64,000 nucleotides of DNA from Variovorax sp. 770b2 (GTDB taxonomy: Bacteria; Pseudomonadota; Gammaproteobacteria; Burkholderiales; Burkholderiaceae_C). The notes under the pieces were generated by a model that had not been told where the DNA came from, ran no database searches, and was given only the letters and a program-made list of their open reading frames with translations. The stretch spans positions 62,001 through 126,000 of the forward strand of contig NZ_FOXJ01000010.1 of NCBI RefSeq assembly GCF_900115685.1, given 5' to 3'. The position numbers and the translations under genes are program-made. Positions 1 to 8,789 of this stretch are shown one piece after another (the first letter of the stretch is position 1; every line of letters begins with the position of its first letter).

Positions 1-330
1 GCCGGGCGTCTGCGCCGCGTTGTCATCGGCGCCTTCGACCTGGACCACCTCCACGCCCAGCGGCGCCAGGCGCTCGCGCGCGACGGCCACGTTGGGTGCC
101 CAGCCCTCGGTCGCGACAGTGCGCGCCGGACGATGCGCCAGCGCACTCAGCCACTCGCCGCCACCCGTGCCCATGTCGAGCATGTCGGGCGACCGGTGCG
201 CATGCCGCACGACCGCGGCTTCGAAATTCCATGGCGTGGCAGCGGTGGTGATACGACCGTCGCACGACAAGTCCCATCCGATGAGCGGCCGTGCATCCGC
301 CTCGTGCAGCAGTTGCTCGAAGCTGCTCAT
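1..330 (-). CDS. Class I SAM-dependent methyltransferase, N-terminal part (runs off the window)
   Basis: The reading frame starts with ATG at 330 and stays open to base 1, giving 110 residues without a stop, so the C-terminal part lies outside. The sequence LDMGTGGGEWL near residue 52 is the glycine-rich SAM-binding motif I of class I methyltransferases, and an acidic turn (VATEGW) follows one strand later where motif II is expected. The start overlaps the stop of the upstream acetyltransferase gene (ATGA), so the two are translationally coupled. The substrate cannot be told; homologues are often annotated only as methyltransferase-domain proteins. Confidence 0.8.
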   Translation of the reverse strand, partial: MSSFEQLLHEADARPLIGWDLSCDGRITTAATPWNFEAAVVRHAHRSPDMLDMGTGGGEWLSALAHRPARTVATEGWAPNVAVARERLAPLGVEVVQVEGADDNAAQTPG

Positions 331-863
331 GCACGCTCCTGCAGCGCGAGATAGAAGAAGGTGGTGCTGCACGGCTCGCCCTCTGGCAGCAGCGCGAAGC
401 CGGGGATCACGCCCACGCGCTGCCAGCCCATGCGCGCATAGAGGCGCTCGGCCTCGGCGCTCGATGTGTCGAGCACCAGCAGCGTCTTGCGGTGCGCGCG
501 CGCCGCGTCCTCGGCCGCCTGCATCAGCAGTGCGCCGATGCCCCGGCGCCGCGCGCGGCGAAACACGAGCATCTTGGAGACCTCGGCGCGGTGCGGCTGG
601 TTCTCGGGCTGGTCGAGCACGACCTGCACGGTGCCCAGCAGGCCCTCGTCGTCTTCGGCCACCAGCAGCACGCGTTCGCCGCGCGCCACGCCATCGGTCA
701 CCTTGCGCCAGAACGCGAGGGCGCGTTCGCGCGTGATCGGCAGCATGAAGCTCACTGACGCGCCGCCTTCGACGCAATCGATCAGCAGCTCGGCCAGCGC
801 CTGCACCTGGGCATCGCTCACTGTCGCAAGGGCACGGATGCGGGGTACTTCGGTCGTCGTCAT
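327..863 (-). CDS. GNAT family N-acetyltransferase
   Basis: A protein of 178 residues if translation starts at ATG 863; a GGAG nine bases upstream supports this start over the ATG at 872, which abuts the GGAG. The stretch SKMLVFRRARRRGIGALLM carries the GNAT acetyl-CoA pyrophosphate-binding loop (R/Q-x-x-G-x-G/A), and the C-terminal LYARMGWQRVG is the usual last GNAT strand. It presumably acetylates a small molecule in the cytoplasm; the substrate is unknown. It lies 5 bp after the XRE-cupin regulator and overlaps the methyltransferase that follows, so all three look like one transcript. Confidence 0.88.
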   Translation of the reverse strand: MTTTEVPRIRALATVSDAQVQALAELLIDCVEGGASVSFMLPITRERALAFWRKVTDGVARGERVLLVAEDDEGLLGTVQVVLDQPENQPHRAEVSKMLVFRRARRRGIGALLMQAAEDAARAHRKTLLVLDTSSAEAERLYARMGWQRVGVIPGFALLPEGEPCSTTFFYLALQERA

Positions 864-868
864 TTCAT

Positions 869-1471
869 TCATCTCCAGGAAGCAGGTGCCGAGGTGATCA
901 CGACGGCATAGCGCGCGGTCTTGCGCGTCGGGTTGTGATAACTCACCGGATGGTCGAGCGACAGCGCGAGGCAGTCGCCCGCGTCGAGCCGGTGCAGGTC
1001 GTCGCCCACGGTGACTTCGATGCGGCCTTCGAGCACCCACACCTGCTGGTGGATGCGCGGCTCGCGCGCGCCGGTTTCGTAGGCCACGCGGGCCTTGGGC
1101 GGGAAGTTGACCTCGACGATCTGGATGGGTGAGATGGCGCCGCCGGGCGAGACGTTCCGCCGCACATAGCCGGAGTGCGGGTCGCGCCACTGCAACTGGT
1201 CCGCGAGGCGCGACACCGGACTGGCGGTGGGCTCGGCATCGTCGAACAGCGAGGCGAGCGGAACGCCCAGGCCGGTGGCGAGTTTTTCGAGCAGCACGGC
1301 CGTCGGACTGCTCTCTCCGCGCTCGATCAGAGAGATCATGGAGCGGCTGACGCCGCAGTGCGTGGCCAATGCATCGAGCGACAGGGCGCGGGTGGCGCGC
1401 AGGTCGCGCACGCGCTGGGCGATGCGGTCGTTGAGGGTGGCCGTCGCAGGGGTTGGCGTTGATTCCGTCAT
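869..1471 (-). CDS. XRE-family transcriptional regulator with cupin sensor domain
   Basis: 200 residues from ATG 1471; ATG 1489 or GTG 1504 in the same frame would add 6 or 11 residues. Residues about 15-70 form an XRE helix-turn-helix (VRDLRATRALSLDALATHCG, then SRSMISLIERGESSPT), and about 105-195 form a cupin_2 barrel (YETGAREPRIHQQVWVLEG, DCLALSLDHPVSYHNP). This HTH-cupin layout is that of PuuR-like regulators, which sense small metabolites. It heads the acetyltransferase/methyltransferase transcript and is divergent from putA, about 130 bp away, so it may control either side. No specific operator could be identified. Confidence 0.88.
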   Translation of the reverse strand: MTESTPTPATATLNDRIAQRVRDLRATRALSLDALATHCGVSRSMISLIERGESSPTAVLLEKLATGLGVPLASLFDDAEPTASPVSRLADQLQWRDPHSGYVRRNVSPGGAISPIQIVEVNFPPKARVAYETGAREPRIHQQVWVLEGRIEVTVGDDLHRLDAGDCLALSLDHPVSYHNPTRKTARYAVVITSAPASWR

Positions 1472-1601
1472 ATTGGATGAAATATCCATTAAACGGGAAT
1501 GCACGTCAACCTGTCATTTGTTCGGTGTCACGGCAATTCTTCGGATAAATATTCGTGAGACAGATTGCGATCATTCAACATATCACCAGCATGGACCTGA
1601 C

Positions 1602-4600
1602 ATGAGCGCCAACGACCCCGACCCCCTGCCTTCCTCGTTCATCGATTTCGCCGATGGACTGGCCCCGCCTTCGGCCTTGCGCGCCCAGATCACCGCCGCC
1701 TGGCGGCGCCCCGAACCCGAGGCATTGCCGCCCTTGCTCGAACAGGCGCGCCTTTCGGCCTCGCAGGCCGAAGAGGCACACGCCCTCGCCCATCGAATCG
1801 CACTGCAGTTGCGAAACCGCAAGAACGCCAGCGGCCGCGCCGGCCTCGTGCAGGGCCTGCTGCAGGAATACGCACTCTCCTCGCAGGAAGGCGTCGCGCT
1901 GATGTGCCTGGCCGAAGCGCTGCTGCGCATTCCCGATGCCGAGACGCGCAACGCGCTGATCCGCGACAAGATCGCGCACGGCCAGTGGCAGTCGCATGCG
2001 GGGCGCAGCCCCTCGGTGTTCGTCAACGCCGCGACCTGGGGCCTGCTGCTCACCGGCAAGCTGGTGGCCACGCACAGCGAGACGGGTCTTTCCACCGTTC
2101 TCACACGCCTCATCGGCAAGGGCGGCGAGCCGCTGATCCGCAAGGGCGTGGACATGGCGATGCGCATGATGGGCGAGCAGTTCGTCACCGGCGAGACCAT
2201 CGCGCAGGCGCTGGACAACGCGCGCGAGCTGGAGGCCGAGGGCTTTCGCTATTCCTACGACATGCTCGGCGAAGCGGCGCTCACCACCGACGATGCGAAG
2301 CACTACCGCATTGCCTACGAAGACGCGATCCATGCGATCGGCAAGGCCTCCAACCACCGCGGCGTGTACGCGGGCCCGGGCATTTCCATCAAGCTCTCGG
2401 CGCTGCACCCGCGCTACAGCCGCGCGCAGCACGCGCGCGTGATCGACGAGCTGTACCCGGTGCTGCGCGCGCTCACGCTGCTCGCGCAGCAGTACGACAT
2501 CGGCATCAACATCGACGCCGAGGAAGCCGACCGCCTGGAGCTCTCGCTCGACCTGCTGGAGCGCCTGTGCTTCGAGCCGGCGCTGGCGGGGTGGAACGGC
2601 ATCGGCTTCGTGATCCAGGGCTACCAGAAGCGCTGCCCGCTCGTGATCGACTGCGTGGTCGATCTCGCGCGCCGCAGCCGCCACCGGCTCATGGTGCGTC
2701 TGGTGAAGGGCGCCTACTGGGACAGCGAGATCAAGCGCGCGCAGATCGAAGGGCTCGACGGCTACCCGGTCTACACGCGCAAGGCCTACACCGACGTGTC
2801 GTACCTGGCCTGCGCGCGCAAGCTGCTCGATGCGCCCGAGGCGATCTACCCGCAGTTCGCCACGCACAACGCCCACACGCTCGCCGCGATCTACACGATG
2901 GCGGACCCGGCGCGCTACCAGCCGGGGCAGTACGAGTTCCAGTGCCTGCATGGCATGGGCGAGCCGCTCTATGAACAGGTGGTCGGGCCGCTCGGGCGGC
3001 CGTGCCGCATCTACGCGCCCGTGGGCACGCACGAGACGCTGCTCGCGTACCTGGTGCGGCGGCTGCTGGAGAACGGCGCCAACACCTCGTTCGTCAACCG
3101 CATCGCGGACCCGACGATTCCGCTCGAAGCGCTGGTGGAAGACCCGGTCGCGACGGTCGAGCGCATGGCGCAGAACGAAGGCACCGTCGGCTTGCCGCAT
3201 CCGGCCATTCCGCTGCCCGCTGCGCTCTACGGCGCGCAGCGCAGCAACTCGCAAGGGCTCGACCTGGCGAACGACGACAGCCTGCGGATGCTGGGCGAAA
3301 CGCTGCAGTCCACGGCCACCGAACCATGGCGCGCAGAACCGTTGCTCGCCGAAAGCGGGCAGCGCGACGAAGCCTCTCATCCGTGGGCCGATGTGCTCAA
3401 CCCCGCAGACCATCGCGATGTCGTTGGGCAGGTTCACGAAGCCACGCTGGCCGATGTCGAATCGGCCGTGTCGCAGGCCCAGGGCATCGCAACGGCATGG
3501 GCCGCCACGCCGCCCACGGCGCGCGCCGCCCTGCTCGATCGCGCAGCCGACCTGCTCGAAGCACAGCAGCCGCGCCTGCTCGGCCTGCTCGCGCGCGAGG
3601 CCGGAAAGACCTACGCCAACGGCATCGCCGAAGTGCGCGAGGCGGTGGATTTCCTGCGCTACTACGCGGCGCAGGCACGCACCGATTTCTCCAACGACAC
3701 GCACCGCGCGCTCGGGCCGATGGTGTGCGTCAGCCCGTGGAATTTCCCGCTCGCGATCTTCACCGGCCAGGTGGCCGCCGCGCTCGCGGCCGGCAACCCG
3801 GTGCTGGCCAAGCCCGCGGAGCAGACGCCGCTCGTCGCCGCCGAGGCGATCCGCGTGCTGTGGCAGGCGGGCGTGCCGCGCGCCGCCGTTCAACTGCTGC
3901 CCGGCCGCGGCGAAACCGTCGGCGCCGCACTGGTCGCGGATGCCCGCGTGCAGGGCGTGATGTTCACGGGTTCGACCGAGGTCGCGCGCATCCTGCAGAA
4001 AACGCTCTCGACGCGGCTCGGCGCCAATGGCACGCCCGTGCCGCTCATCGCCGAGACCGGCGGCCAGAACGCGATGATCGTGGACTCGTCCGCATTGGTC
4101 GAACAGGTCGTCGCCGACGTGATGGCCTCGGCCTTCGACAGCGCCGGCCAGCGCTGCTCCGCGCTGCGCGTGCTGTGCGTGCAGGAGGAAGCGGCCGACC
4201 GGCTCGTCGAGATGCTCAAGGGTGCGATGGCCGAGAGCTGCATCGGCAACCCCGCGCGGCTGGCCGTCGACGTGGGCCCGGTGATCGACGCCGAGGCGCG
4301 CGACAACATCGAGCGCCACATCGCCACCATGCGCAGCCGCGGCCGCCGCGTCTACCGACAGGGCCGCGAGTTCGGCCACGACACGCGCCAGGGCACCTTC
4401 GTGATGCCGACGCTCATCGAGCTGGACAACATCGCCGAACTGCAGCGCGAGGTGTTCGGGCCGGTGCTGCATCTGGTGCGCTACCGCCGCCGCGACCTGG
4501 GTGCGCTGGTCGGCCAGATCAACGGCACGGGCTATGGGCTCACGCTGGGCGTGCACACGCGCATCGACGAGACCATCGCGCAGATCGTGGGGCACGCGAA

Positions 4601-5363
4601 GGCGGGCAATGTGTATGTGAACCGCAATATCGTCGGTGCGGTCGTGGGCGTGCAGCCGTTCGGCGGCGAAGGCCTGTCGGGCACGGGGCCCAAGGCGGGC
4701 GGGCCGCTCTACATGTACCGCATGCTGTCGAAGCGGCCGGACGATGTGCTGGTGCGTGCCATTGCGGATGCGGACCCGGGCAACGCATCGCCGACGCAAG
4801 GCGGTGCATCGCATGCCGCGCTGTCGGCCCTGGCGCGATGGGCGAGCGAAACGAACCGCGATGCATTGGCAACGCAGTGCCTGCGCTTCGGCGAACTCTC
4901 GCGCGCGGGCAGCTCGCGCACGCTCACCGGCCCGACTGGCGAGCGCAACGTCTACACGCTGCAGCCGCGCGAAGCCGTGCTGTGCCTGGCCGATGCGGAA
5001 GCCGACCGGCTCGTGCAACTGGCGGCCGTGCTCTCTGTGGGCAGCACGGCGATCTGGCCCGCGGATGCCGGCGCACAGCGCCTGCTCGCAGCGTTGCCAC
5101 TCGAAGTGCAGCAATCGGTCGCCATCGCGAGCGACTGGACTTCGGAGACCGTCGTGTTCGATGCCGTGCTTCATCACGGCGATGCAGCGAGCCTGGCGGA
5201 CGTCATGCATCGCATCGCGTCGCGCCCGGGGCCGATCGTCGGCGTGCGCGCACTCGCTCCGGGGGATGCGGGCATTCCGCTCGAAAGCCTTGTGGTCGAG
5301 CGTGCCTTGAGCGTCAACACTGCGGCTGCCGGGGGCAATGCGAGCTTGATGACGATCGGGTGA
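1602..5363 (+). CDS. putA: Bifunctional proline dehydrogenase / L-glutamate-gamma-semialdehyde dehydrogenase (PutA)
   Basis: A 1,253-residue protein that oxidises proline to glutamate in two steps: an FAD proline dehydrogenase, then an NAD P5C dehydrogenase. The N-terminal half has the PRODH barrel (YAGPGISIKLSALHPRYSR, LMVRLVKGAYWDSEIK, FATHNAHT). The second half is an aldehyde dehydrogenase with catalytic Cys852 in SAGQRCSALR and Glu818 in ETGGQNAMIV. About 200 further residues follow the ALDH fold, as in long (type B) PutA. The N-terminal ribbon-helix-helix that lets E. coli PutA repress its own gene is not recognisable, so this PutA is probably purely enzymatic. The chosen ATG (1602) is the first that fits the conserved N-terminus; the frame is open further upstream but without a good start. 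Confidence 0.96.
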   Translation: MSANDPDPLPSSFIDFADGLAPPSALRAQITAAWRRPEPEALPPLLEQARLSASQAEEAHALAHRIALQLRNRKNASGRAGLVQGLLQEYALSSQEGVALMCLAEALLRIPDAETRNALIRDKIAHGQWQSHAGRSPSVFVNAATWGLLLTGKLVATHSETGLSTVLTRLIGKGGEPLIRKGVDMAMRMMGEQFVTGETIAQALDNARELEAEGFRYSYDMLGEAALTTDDAKHYRIAYEDAIHAIGKASNHRGVYAGPGISIKLSALHPRYSRAQHARVIDELYPVLRALTLLAQQYDIGINIDAEEADRLELSLDLLERLCFEPALAGWNGIGFVIQGYQKRCPLVIDCVVDLARRSRHRLMVRLVKGAYWDSEIKRAQIEGLDGYPVYTRKAYTDVSYLACARKLLDAPEAIYPQFATHNAHTLAAIYTMADPARYQPGQYEFQCLHGMGEPLYEQVVGPLGRPCRIYAPVGTHETLLAYLVRRLLENGANTSFVNRIADPTIPLEALVEDPVATVERMAQNEGTVGLPHPAIPLPAALYGAQRSNSQGLDLANDDSLRMLGETLQSTATEPWRAEPLLAESGQRDEASHPWADVLNPADHRDVVGQVHEATLADVESAVSQAQGIATAWAATPPTARAALLDRAADLLEAQQPRLLGLLAREAGKTYANGIAEVREAVDFLRYYAAQARTDFSNDTHRALGPMVCVSPWNFPLAIFTGQVAAALAAGNPVLAKPAEQTPLVAAEAIRVLWQAGVPRAAVQLLPGRGETVGAALVADARVQGVMFTGSTEVARILQKTLSTRLGANGTPVPLIAETGGQNAMIVDSSALVEQVVADVMASAFDSAGQRCSALRVLCVQEEAADRLVEMLKGAMAESCIGNPARLAVDVGPVIDAEARDNIERHIATMRSRGRRVYRQGREFGHDTRQGTFVMPTLIELDNIAELQREVFGPVLHLVRYRRRDLGALVGQINGTGYGLTLGVHTRIDETIAQIVGHAKAGNVYVNRNIVGAVVGVQPFGGEGLSGTGPKAGGPLYMYRMLSKRPDDVLVRAIADADPGNASPTQGGASHAALSALARWASETNRDALATQCLRFGELSRAGSSRTLTGPTGERNVYTLQPREAVLCLADAEADRLVQLAAVLSVGSTAIWPADAGAQRLLAALPLEVQQSVAIASDWTSETVVFDAVLHHGDAASLADVMHRIASRPGPIVGVRALAPGDAGIPLESLVVERALSVNTAAAGGNASLMTIG

Positions 5364-5413
5364 TAAGGCGGGTTCATTCGGGGCGCGTGCACAGGCCATC
5401 GGGTACTCCCCTC

Positions 5414-5625
5414 CGCGAATGTCCCCCGGGCTTCGCCCTCCTCCTTTATTTCGCTGCGGGGAGCACCCGATGCCCTGCGCACTGGGGCACGCTGCTGGTG
5501 TGCGACCGATCAACGACCGCTCTGAAAGCGCTCCCGCCGATGGTGGGCCCTGTTTCGCGAAATCAAGGAGGAGGCCGCAGGCCGGGGGACATTCGCGAAA
5601 CAGGGCCCACCGTCGGCGGGAGTGC
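5414..5625. repeat. Nested inverted repeat (REP/MITE-like intergenic element)
   Basis: Two inverted repeats are seen directly. Bases 5414-5454 pair with 5557-5597 (about 37 of 41 positions match). Bases 5531-5561 pair with 5592-5622 with a single mismatch over 31 bp, enclosing a 30-base loop that holds part of the first repeat. The two pairings are mutually exclusive. The element fills the gap between the convergent ends of putA and the AhpD-like gene, where it could act as a bidirectional terminator or mRNA stabiliser. No transposase or ORF is associated with it. Confidence 0.8.
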
Positions 5626-5643
5626 CGCCCCGAACAACGATCG

Positions 5644-6036
5644 TTACTTGTCGAACGCCGGATCGACAGGCACGCGATACCCGTTGACCAGCCGATTGGT
5701 CTCGTTCGCCATCCCGACCACGCCCATCAGTTCGCCGAACATCTCGGGCGTCATGCCCGCCTTCTCCGCGCCCGCATGGTGGCTCGCGATGCAGTAGCCG
5801 CAGCCGTTCGACACGCTCACCGCGAGGTAGATCATTTCCTTGACCACCGGGTCGAGCGCGCCGGGTGCCATCACCTCTTTCAGGCTCGACCACGTGCGCT
5901 TGAGCGTCGCGGGATCGTTGGCCAGGTACTTCCAGAAGTTGTTGACGTCGGGCACGTTGCGCGATGCCTTGATGTCGTCGAACACGGCCTTGACCTCGTC
6001 GGAAGCATTCGCGTAGTCGATCGGTTGGGGCTTCAT
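5644..6036 (-). CDS. Carboxymuconolactone decarboxylase / AhpD-like family protein
   Basis: A 130-residue protein with the AhpD-fold redox motif CGYCIASHH (Cys79, Cys82, His86), the CxxC-x3-H arrangement found in alkylhydroperoxidase AhpD and its relatives. An AGGAG lies 6 bases before ATG 6036. The motif makes a peroxidase or thiol-redox role more likely than true carboxymuconolactone decarboxylase activity, which does not use the CxxC. It is monocistronic: the inverted repeat follows it and the adhesin gene starts divergently 154 bp upstream. Confidence 0.9.
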   Translation of the reverse strand: MKPQPIDYANASDEVKAVFDDIKASRNVPDVNNFWKYLANDPATLKRTWSSLKEVMAPGALDPVVKEMIYLAVSVSNGCGYCIASHHAGAEKAGMTPEMFGELMGVVGMANETNRLVNGYRVPVDPAFDK

Positions 6037-6190
6037 CGAATCTCCTGAATTAGTGATGGTTCGTAAACATTTAGTAGCCGTTCGCTCACAGTCATTGTGA
6101 ATTAGGTCCTTTGTTAGCGGGGCCTCGGTTCATACATTGGTGACCTTCATAAATTAACGCATCCAACGGGTGCGTCAGGGGGAAACAAGC

Positions 6191-7660
6191 ATGGATCGCG
6201 GATTCAGGAGTGCTGTCGTCTTGACGACGGGTTTGTTCATGGCGGCCGCATGGGCCGACGTCACCATCGGCGGAAACAGCTACGTCACCGGCTCGGGCGC
6301 CGTGTGCAGCTCGACCGGCGCGGGCCCTACCTGGTCGTGCCAGGTTCCCAACGGCAACGGCGGCATCGCGCTCGTGAGCGGCGTGCCCGGCGACACCGTC
6401 AACGGCGGGCCGGACGCGGCAGCGCTGCAGACCCTGGTGAGCGGCAACCTGGGCAACAGCGCCGTGCTGATCGGCGACACCACCACCAAGGCCACCGGCT
6501 ACGGCAGCGTGGCCACGGGCATCGATGCCAAGGCGACCGAGACCTATGCGACCGCGCTGGGTTCGACGAGCACGGCGGCGGGCGTGAGCAGCACTGCCGT
6601 CGGCAACGTGGCGCAGGCCTTCGGCACCAACGCGACGGCGCTCGGCGCCAACACCACCGCAGTGGCCACCAGCAGCCTGGCCGCGGGCGACCGCGCCACC
6701 GCCAGCGACATCAACGCGACCGCGCTCGGCGCGAACACGCAGGCGCAGAAGAAGAGCAGCCTCGCGGCGGGCGACCGTGCGAACGCCAACGGCATCAACG
6801 CCGCGGCGCTGGGCGCGAACAGCCAGGCACTGGCCGACAGCGCGCTGGCGGTCGGCGACTTCGCGACGGCCAGCGCCGTCTCCAGCGTGGCCGTGGGCCT
6901 GCAGAGCACGGCCTCCGGCACCTCGGCGATTGCGCTGGGCACCGGCACCCTGGCGAGCGGCGCCAACGGCGTGGCGCTCGGCACCGGCGCCGTGACCAGC
7001 AGCACCGGCGGCGTGGCGCTCGGCGCCGGCGCCACCGCCGACCGCGCGGGCATGGGCGGCAAGGCCGAGCTGTTCTCCAACACCGCGGTGAGCTCGACGC
7101 AGGGCGCCGTCTCCGTGGGCAGCGCGGGCGGCGAACGCCAGATCGCCAACGTGGCGGGCGGCACGCAGGCGACCGATGCGGTCAACGTGCGGCAGCTGCA
7201 GGCGGTGCAGTCGCGCGCGGTGAACTACGGCACCAACGTGGACGGCAGCGTCAACTACAACCAGGTCACGCTGGGCAACGGGCAGGCGCCGGGCGGCACC
7301 ACCATCTCGAACGTGGCGCCCGGCGTGGCCGGCACCGATGCGGTCAACGTGAACCAGCTGAACGCGCAGGGCAGCCAGGCCAACGCGCAGAACAACCAGC
7401 TGCGCAACGAGATTCGCGCGACCCAGCGCGATGCCAGCGCCGGCACTGCCGGCGCGATGGCGATGAGCGGCCTGCCGCAGGCCTACATCCCGGGCAAGAA
7501 CATGGTCGCGGGCAGCGCGGCGGGCTACGAAGGCCAGAGCGCAATCGCCATCGGCTACTCCAGCATCACCGACAACGGCCGCTGGGTGATGAAGCTCACC
7601 GGCTCGGCCAACTCGCGCGGCAGCGTCGGCGTGACCGCCGGTGCCGGCTTCCAGTGGTGA
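6191..7660 (+). CDS. YadA-like trimeric autotransporter adhesin, short stalk
   Basis: 489 residues from ATG 6191, preceded by AGGGGGA. A signal peptide (VVLTTGLFMAAAWA) is followed from about residue 55 to 290 by many 14-residue YadA-head repeats of the type ATALGANT/SSLAAGD. Two neck motifs follow (IANVAGGTQATDAVN near 316, ISNVAPGVAGTDAVN near 372), a short coiled coil, and the YadA membrane anchor ending in GAGFQW, with the terminal aromatic residue normal for outer-membrane barrels. It therefore forms a surface trimer with a beta-roll head and almost no stalk, in contrast to the giant adhesin at 45-53 kb. It lacks the extended signal peptide region that the giant adhesin has. Confidence 0.93.
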   Translation: MDRGFRSAVVLTTGLFMAAAWADVTIGGNSYVTGSGAVCSSTGAGPTWSCQVPNGNGGIALVSGVPGDTVNGGPDAAALQTLVSGNLGNSAVLIGDTTTKATGYGSVATGIDAKATETYATALGSTSTAAGVSSTAVGNVAQAFGTNATALGANTTAVATSSLAAGDRATASDINATALGANTQAQKKSSLAAGDRANANGINAAALGANSQALADSALAVGDFATASAVSSVAVGLQSTASGTSAIALGTGTLASGANGVALGTGAVTSSTGGVALGAGATADRAGMGGKAELFSNTAVSSTQGAVSVGSAGGERQIANVAGGTQATDAVNVRQLQAVQSRAVNYGTNVDGSVNYNQVTLGNGQAPGGTTISNVAPGVAGTDAVNVNQLNAQGSQANAQNNQLRNEIRATQRDASAGTAGAMAMSGLPQAYIPGKNMVAGSAAGYEGQSAIAIGYSSITDNGRWVMKLTGSANSRGSVGVTAGAGFQW

Positions 7661-7685
7661 GCGAAGAAAAATCAAAGGACCTTTC

Positions 7686-8108
7686 ATGACACACGCAAAA
7701 CAACAACGCATGCTCCGCACCTCCATCGCCGTGATCGGCACCACAGCGGCATTCTTCGCGCTGCAAGGCTGCACCTCCTACGTGAGCCGCGGCATCACCG
7801 ACGAAGGCAAGGCCACCGAGCTCGTCTGGCCCAAGGTCGACGAGGCATCGCAGAAGGAAGGCAGCTTTCCGAACCGCGAGAACCTGCGCGCCATCGGCCC
7901 CGGCGCGACCAAGAACCAGCTCTACGCACTCATCGGCCGCCCGCATTTCGCCGAAGGCATGGCGGCCGTGCGCGAGTGGGACTACATCTTCCATTTCCAC
8001 TCGGGCAGCGGCGTGACGACCTGCCAGTACAAGGTGATCTTCGACCGCAACTACCAGGCCCGCAGCTTCCACTGGCTGCCCGAGTTCTGCGGCAAGCTGG
8101 GCGCCTGA
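7686..8108 (+). CDS. BamE/SmpA-like outer-membrane lipoprotein next to the adhesin
   Basis: 140 residues from ATG 7686 with AAGGA upstream. The N-terminus is a lipoprotein signal with lipobox ALQGC, so it should be lipidated at that cysteine. The region NLRAIGPGATKNQLYALIGRPHFAEG matches the SmpA/OmlA (BamE) pattern of a helix followed by GxPxF, and the chain ends in an immunoglobulin-like beta strand pair (CQYKVIFDRNYQARSF). The gene begins 25 bp after the short trimeric autotransporter, so the two are probably cotranscribed. The true BamE of the cell is usually encoded near fur or recN, so this is more likely a paralogue that helps insert or stabilise the adhesin. Confidence 0.82.
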   Translation: MTHAKQQRMLRTSIAVIGTTAAFFALQGCTSYVSRGITDEGKATELVWPKVDEASQKEGSFPNRENLRAIGPGATKNQLYALIGRPHFAEGMAAVREWDYIFHFHSGSGVTTCQYKVIFDRNYQARSFHWLPEFCGKLGA

Positions 8109-8118
8109 CAGCGCCGGG

Positions 8119-8139
8119 CGCGCGGACCTAGACCGCGCG
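8119..8139. terminator. GC-rich hairpin between convergent genes
   Basis: A perfect 7-bp stem (CGCGCGG at 8119-8125, CCGCGCG at 8133-8139) with a 7-base loop. It lies between the lipoprotein stop at 8108 and the PhyH-like gene, and its loop contains the TAG stop codon of the latter. There is no U-run on either side, so a role as a bidirectional terminator is plausible but not proven. Confidence 0.45.
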
Positions 8140-8760
8140 GAACACGGGCGACGACGACGACAACGAAGCAGGCCGCCGGAGGTTGATCGCGTCGTCCGCG
8201 TAGAGGATCGCGAAGGCCTTGCGCTTCTCGCTGAAGTTCACGCTGGCGCCCGCGTGGTGCAGCGAGCGGTAGTTGAAGGCCACCACGTCGCCCGCGTCGA
8301 CCTCGTAGCCCACGATGTCGAAAGCGCGCCGGTTGGCCTCGATGTCGCGCACCTCGAAGCGGCCGGCCCAGCCGTACTCGGCCTTCCACAGGTGCGAGCC
8401 GCGCACGACCTCGATGCCGGTCTCGCGCGGCACGTGGTCCACCGGCATCCACACGCGCACGATGCGGTGGCTGTCGGCCAGGCCGCACGAGGTGTCCTGG
8501 TGCCAGGGGGTCGCGCCCATCGGATCGCCATGGCCGCTGTCGAACAGCTGGTCGTAGATCCAGCGCAACCGCCGCGTCACGGTCAGTTGCCGCGCGACCT
8601 CGCCGGCGCCGGACTCGAACATCACCTGCTCGTGCTCGACGCCGTCCTGCGCGCGCCGCACCCACTCGGGCGAGATGATCTGGCGCAGGCACACCACGCC
8701 GTCCCGCAGGAACCGCAGGCGCTCGTCCATGCGCACGTCGCGCAGCAAAGGGTTGTTCAT
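8128..8760 (-). CDS. Phytanoyl-CoA dioxygenase (PhyH) family protein
   Basis: 210 residues, ATG at 8760 with GGAGAACGCC just upstream. It has the Fe(II)/2-oxoglutarate oxygenase signature: TPWHQDTSCG gives the HxD iron ligands, and the second half contains LHHAGASVNFSEKRKAFAILY, which supplies the distal His and the Arg/Lys for 2-oxoglutarate. PhyH-family enzymes hydroxylate lipids and many small molecules, so the substrate is open. The gene starts 29 bp after the flippase gene in the same direction, so it looks like the last gene of the exopolysaccharide operon and may modify a sugar, acyl group or lipid carrier. Confidence 0.87.
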   Translation of the reverse strand: MNNPLLRDVRMDERLRFLRDGVVCLRQIISPEWVRRAQDGVEHEQVMFESGAGEVARQLTVTRRLRWIYDQLFDSGHGDPMGATPWHQDTSCGLADSHRIVRVWMPVDHVPRETGIEVVRGSHLWKAEYGWAGRFEVRDIEANRRAFDIVGYEVDAGDVVAFNYRSLHHAGASVNFSEKRKAFAILYADDAINLRRPASLSSSSPVFRAV

Positions 8761-8789
8761 GGCGTTCTCCAGGATGGCCTCTCAGGCGC

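Noticed and set aside
1575..5513. A 1,312-codon frame antisense to putA
   Set aside because: Histidine- and arginine-rich translation typical of the reverse frame of a GC-rich gene; the plus-strand frame has clear catalytic motifs.
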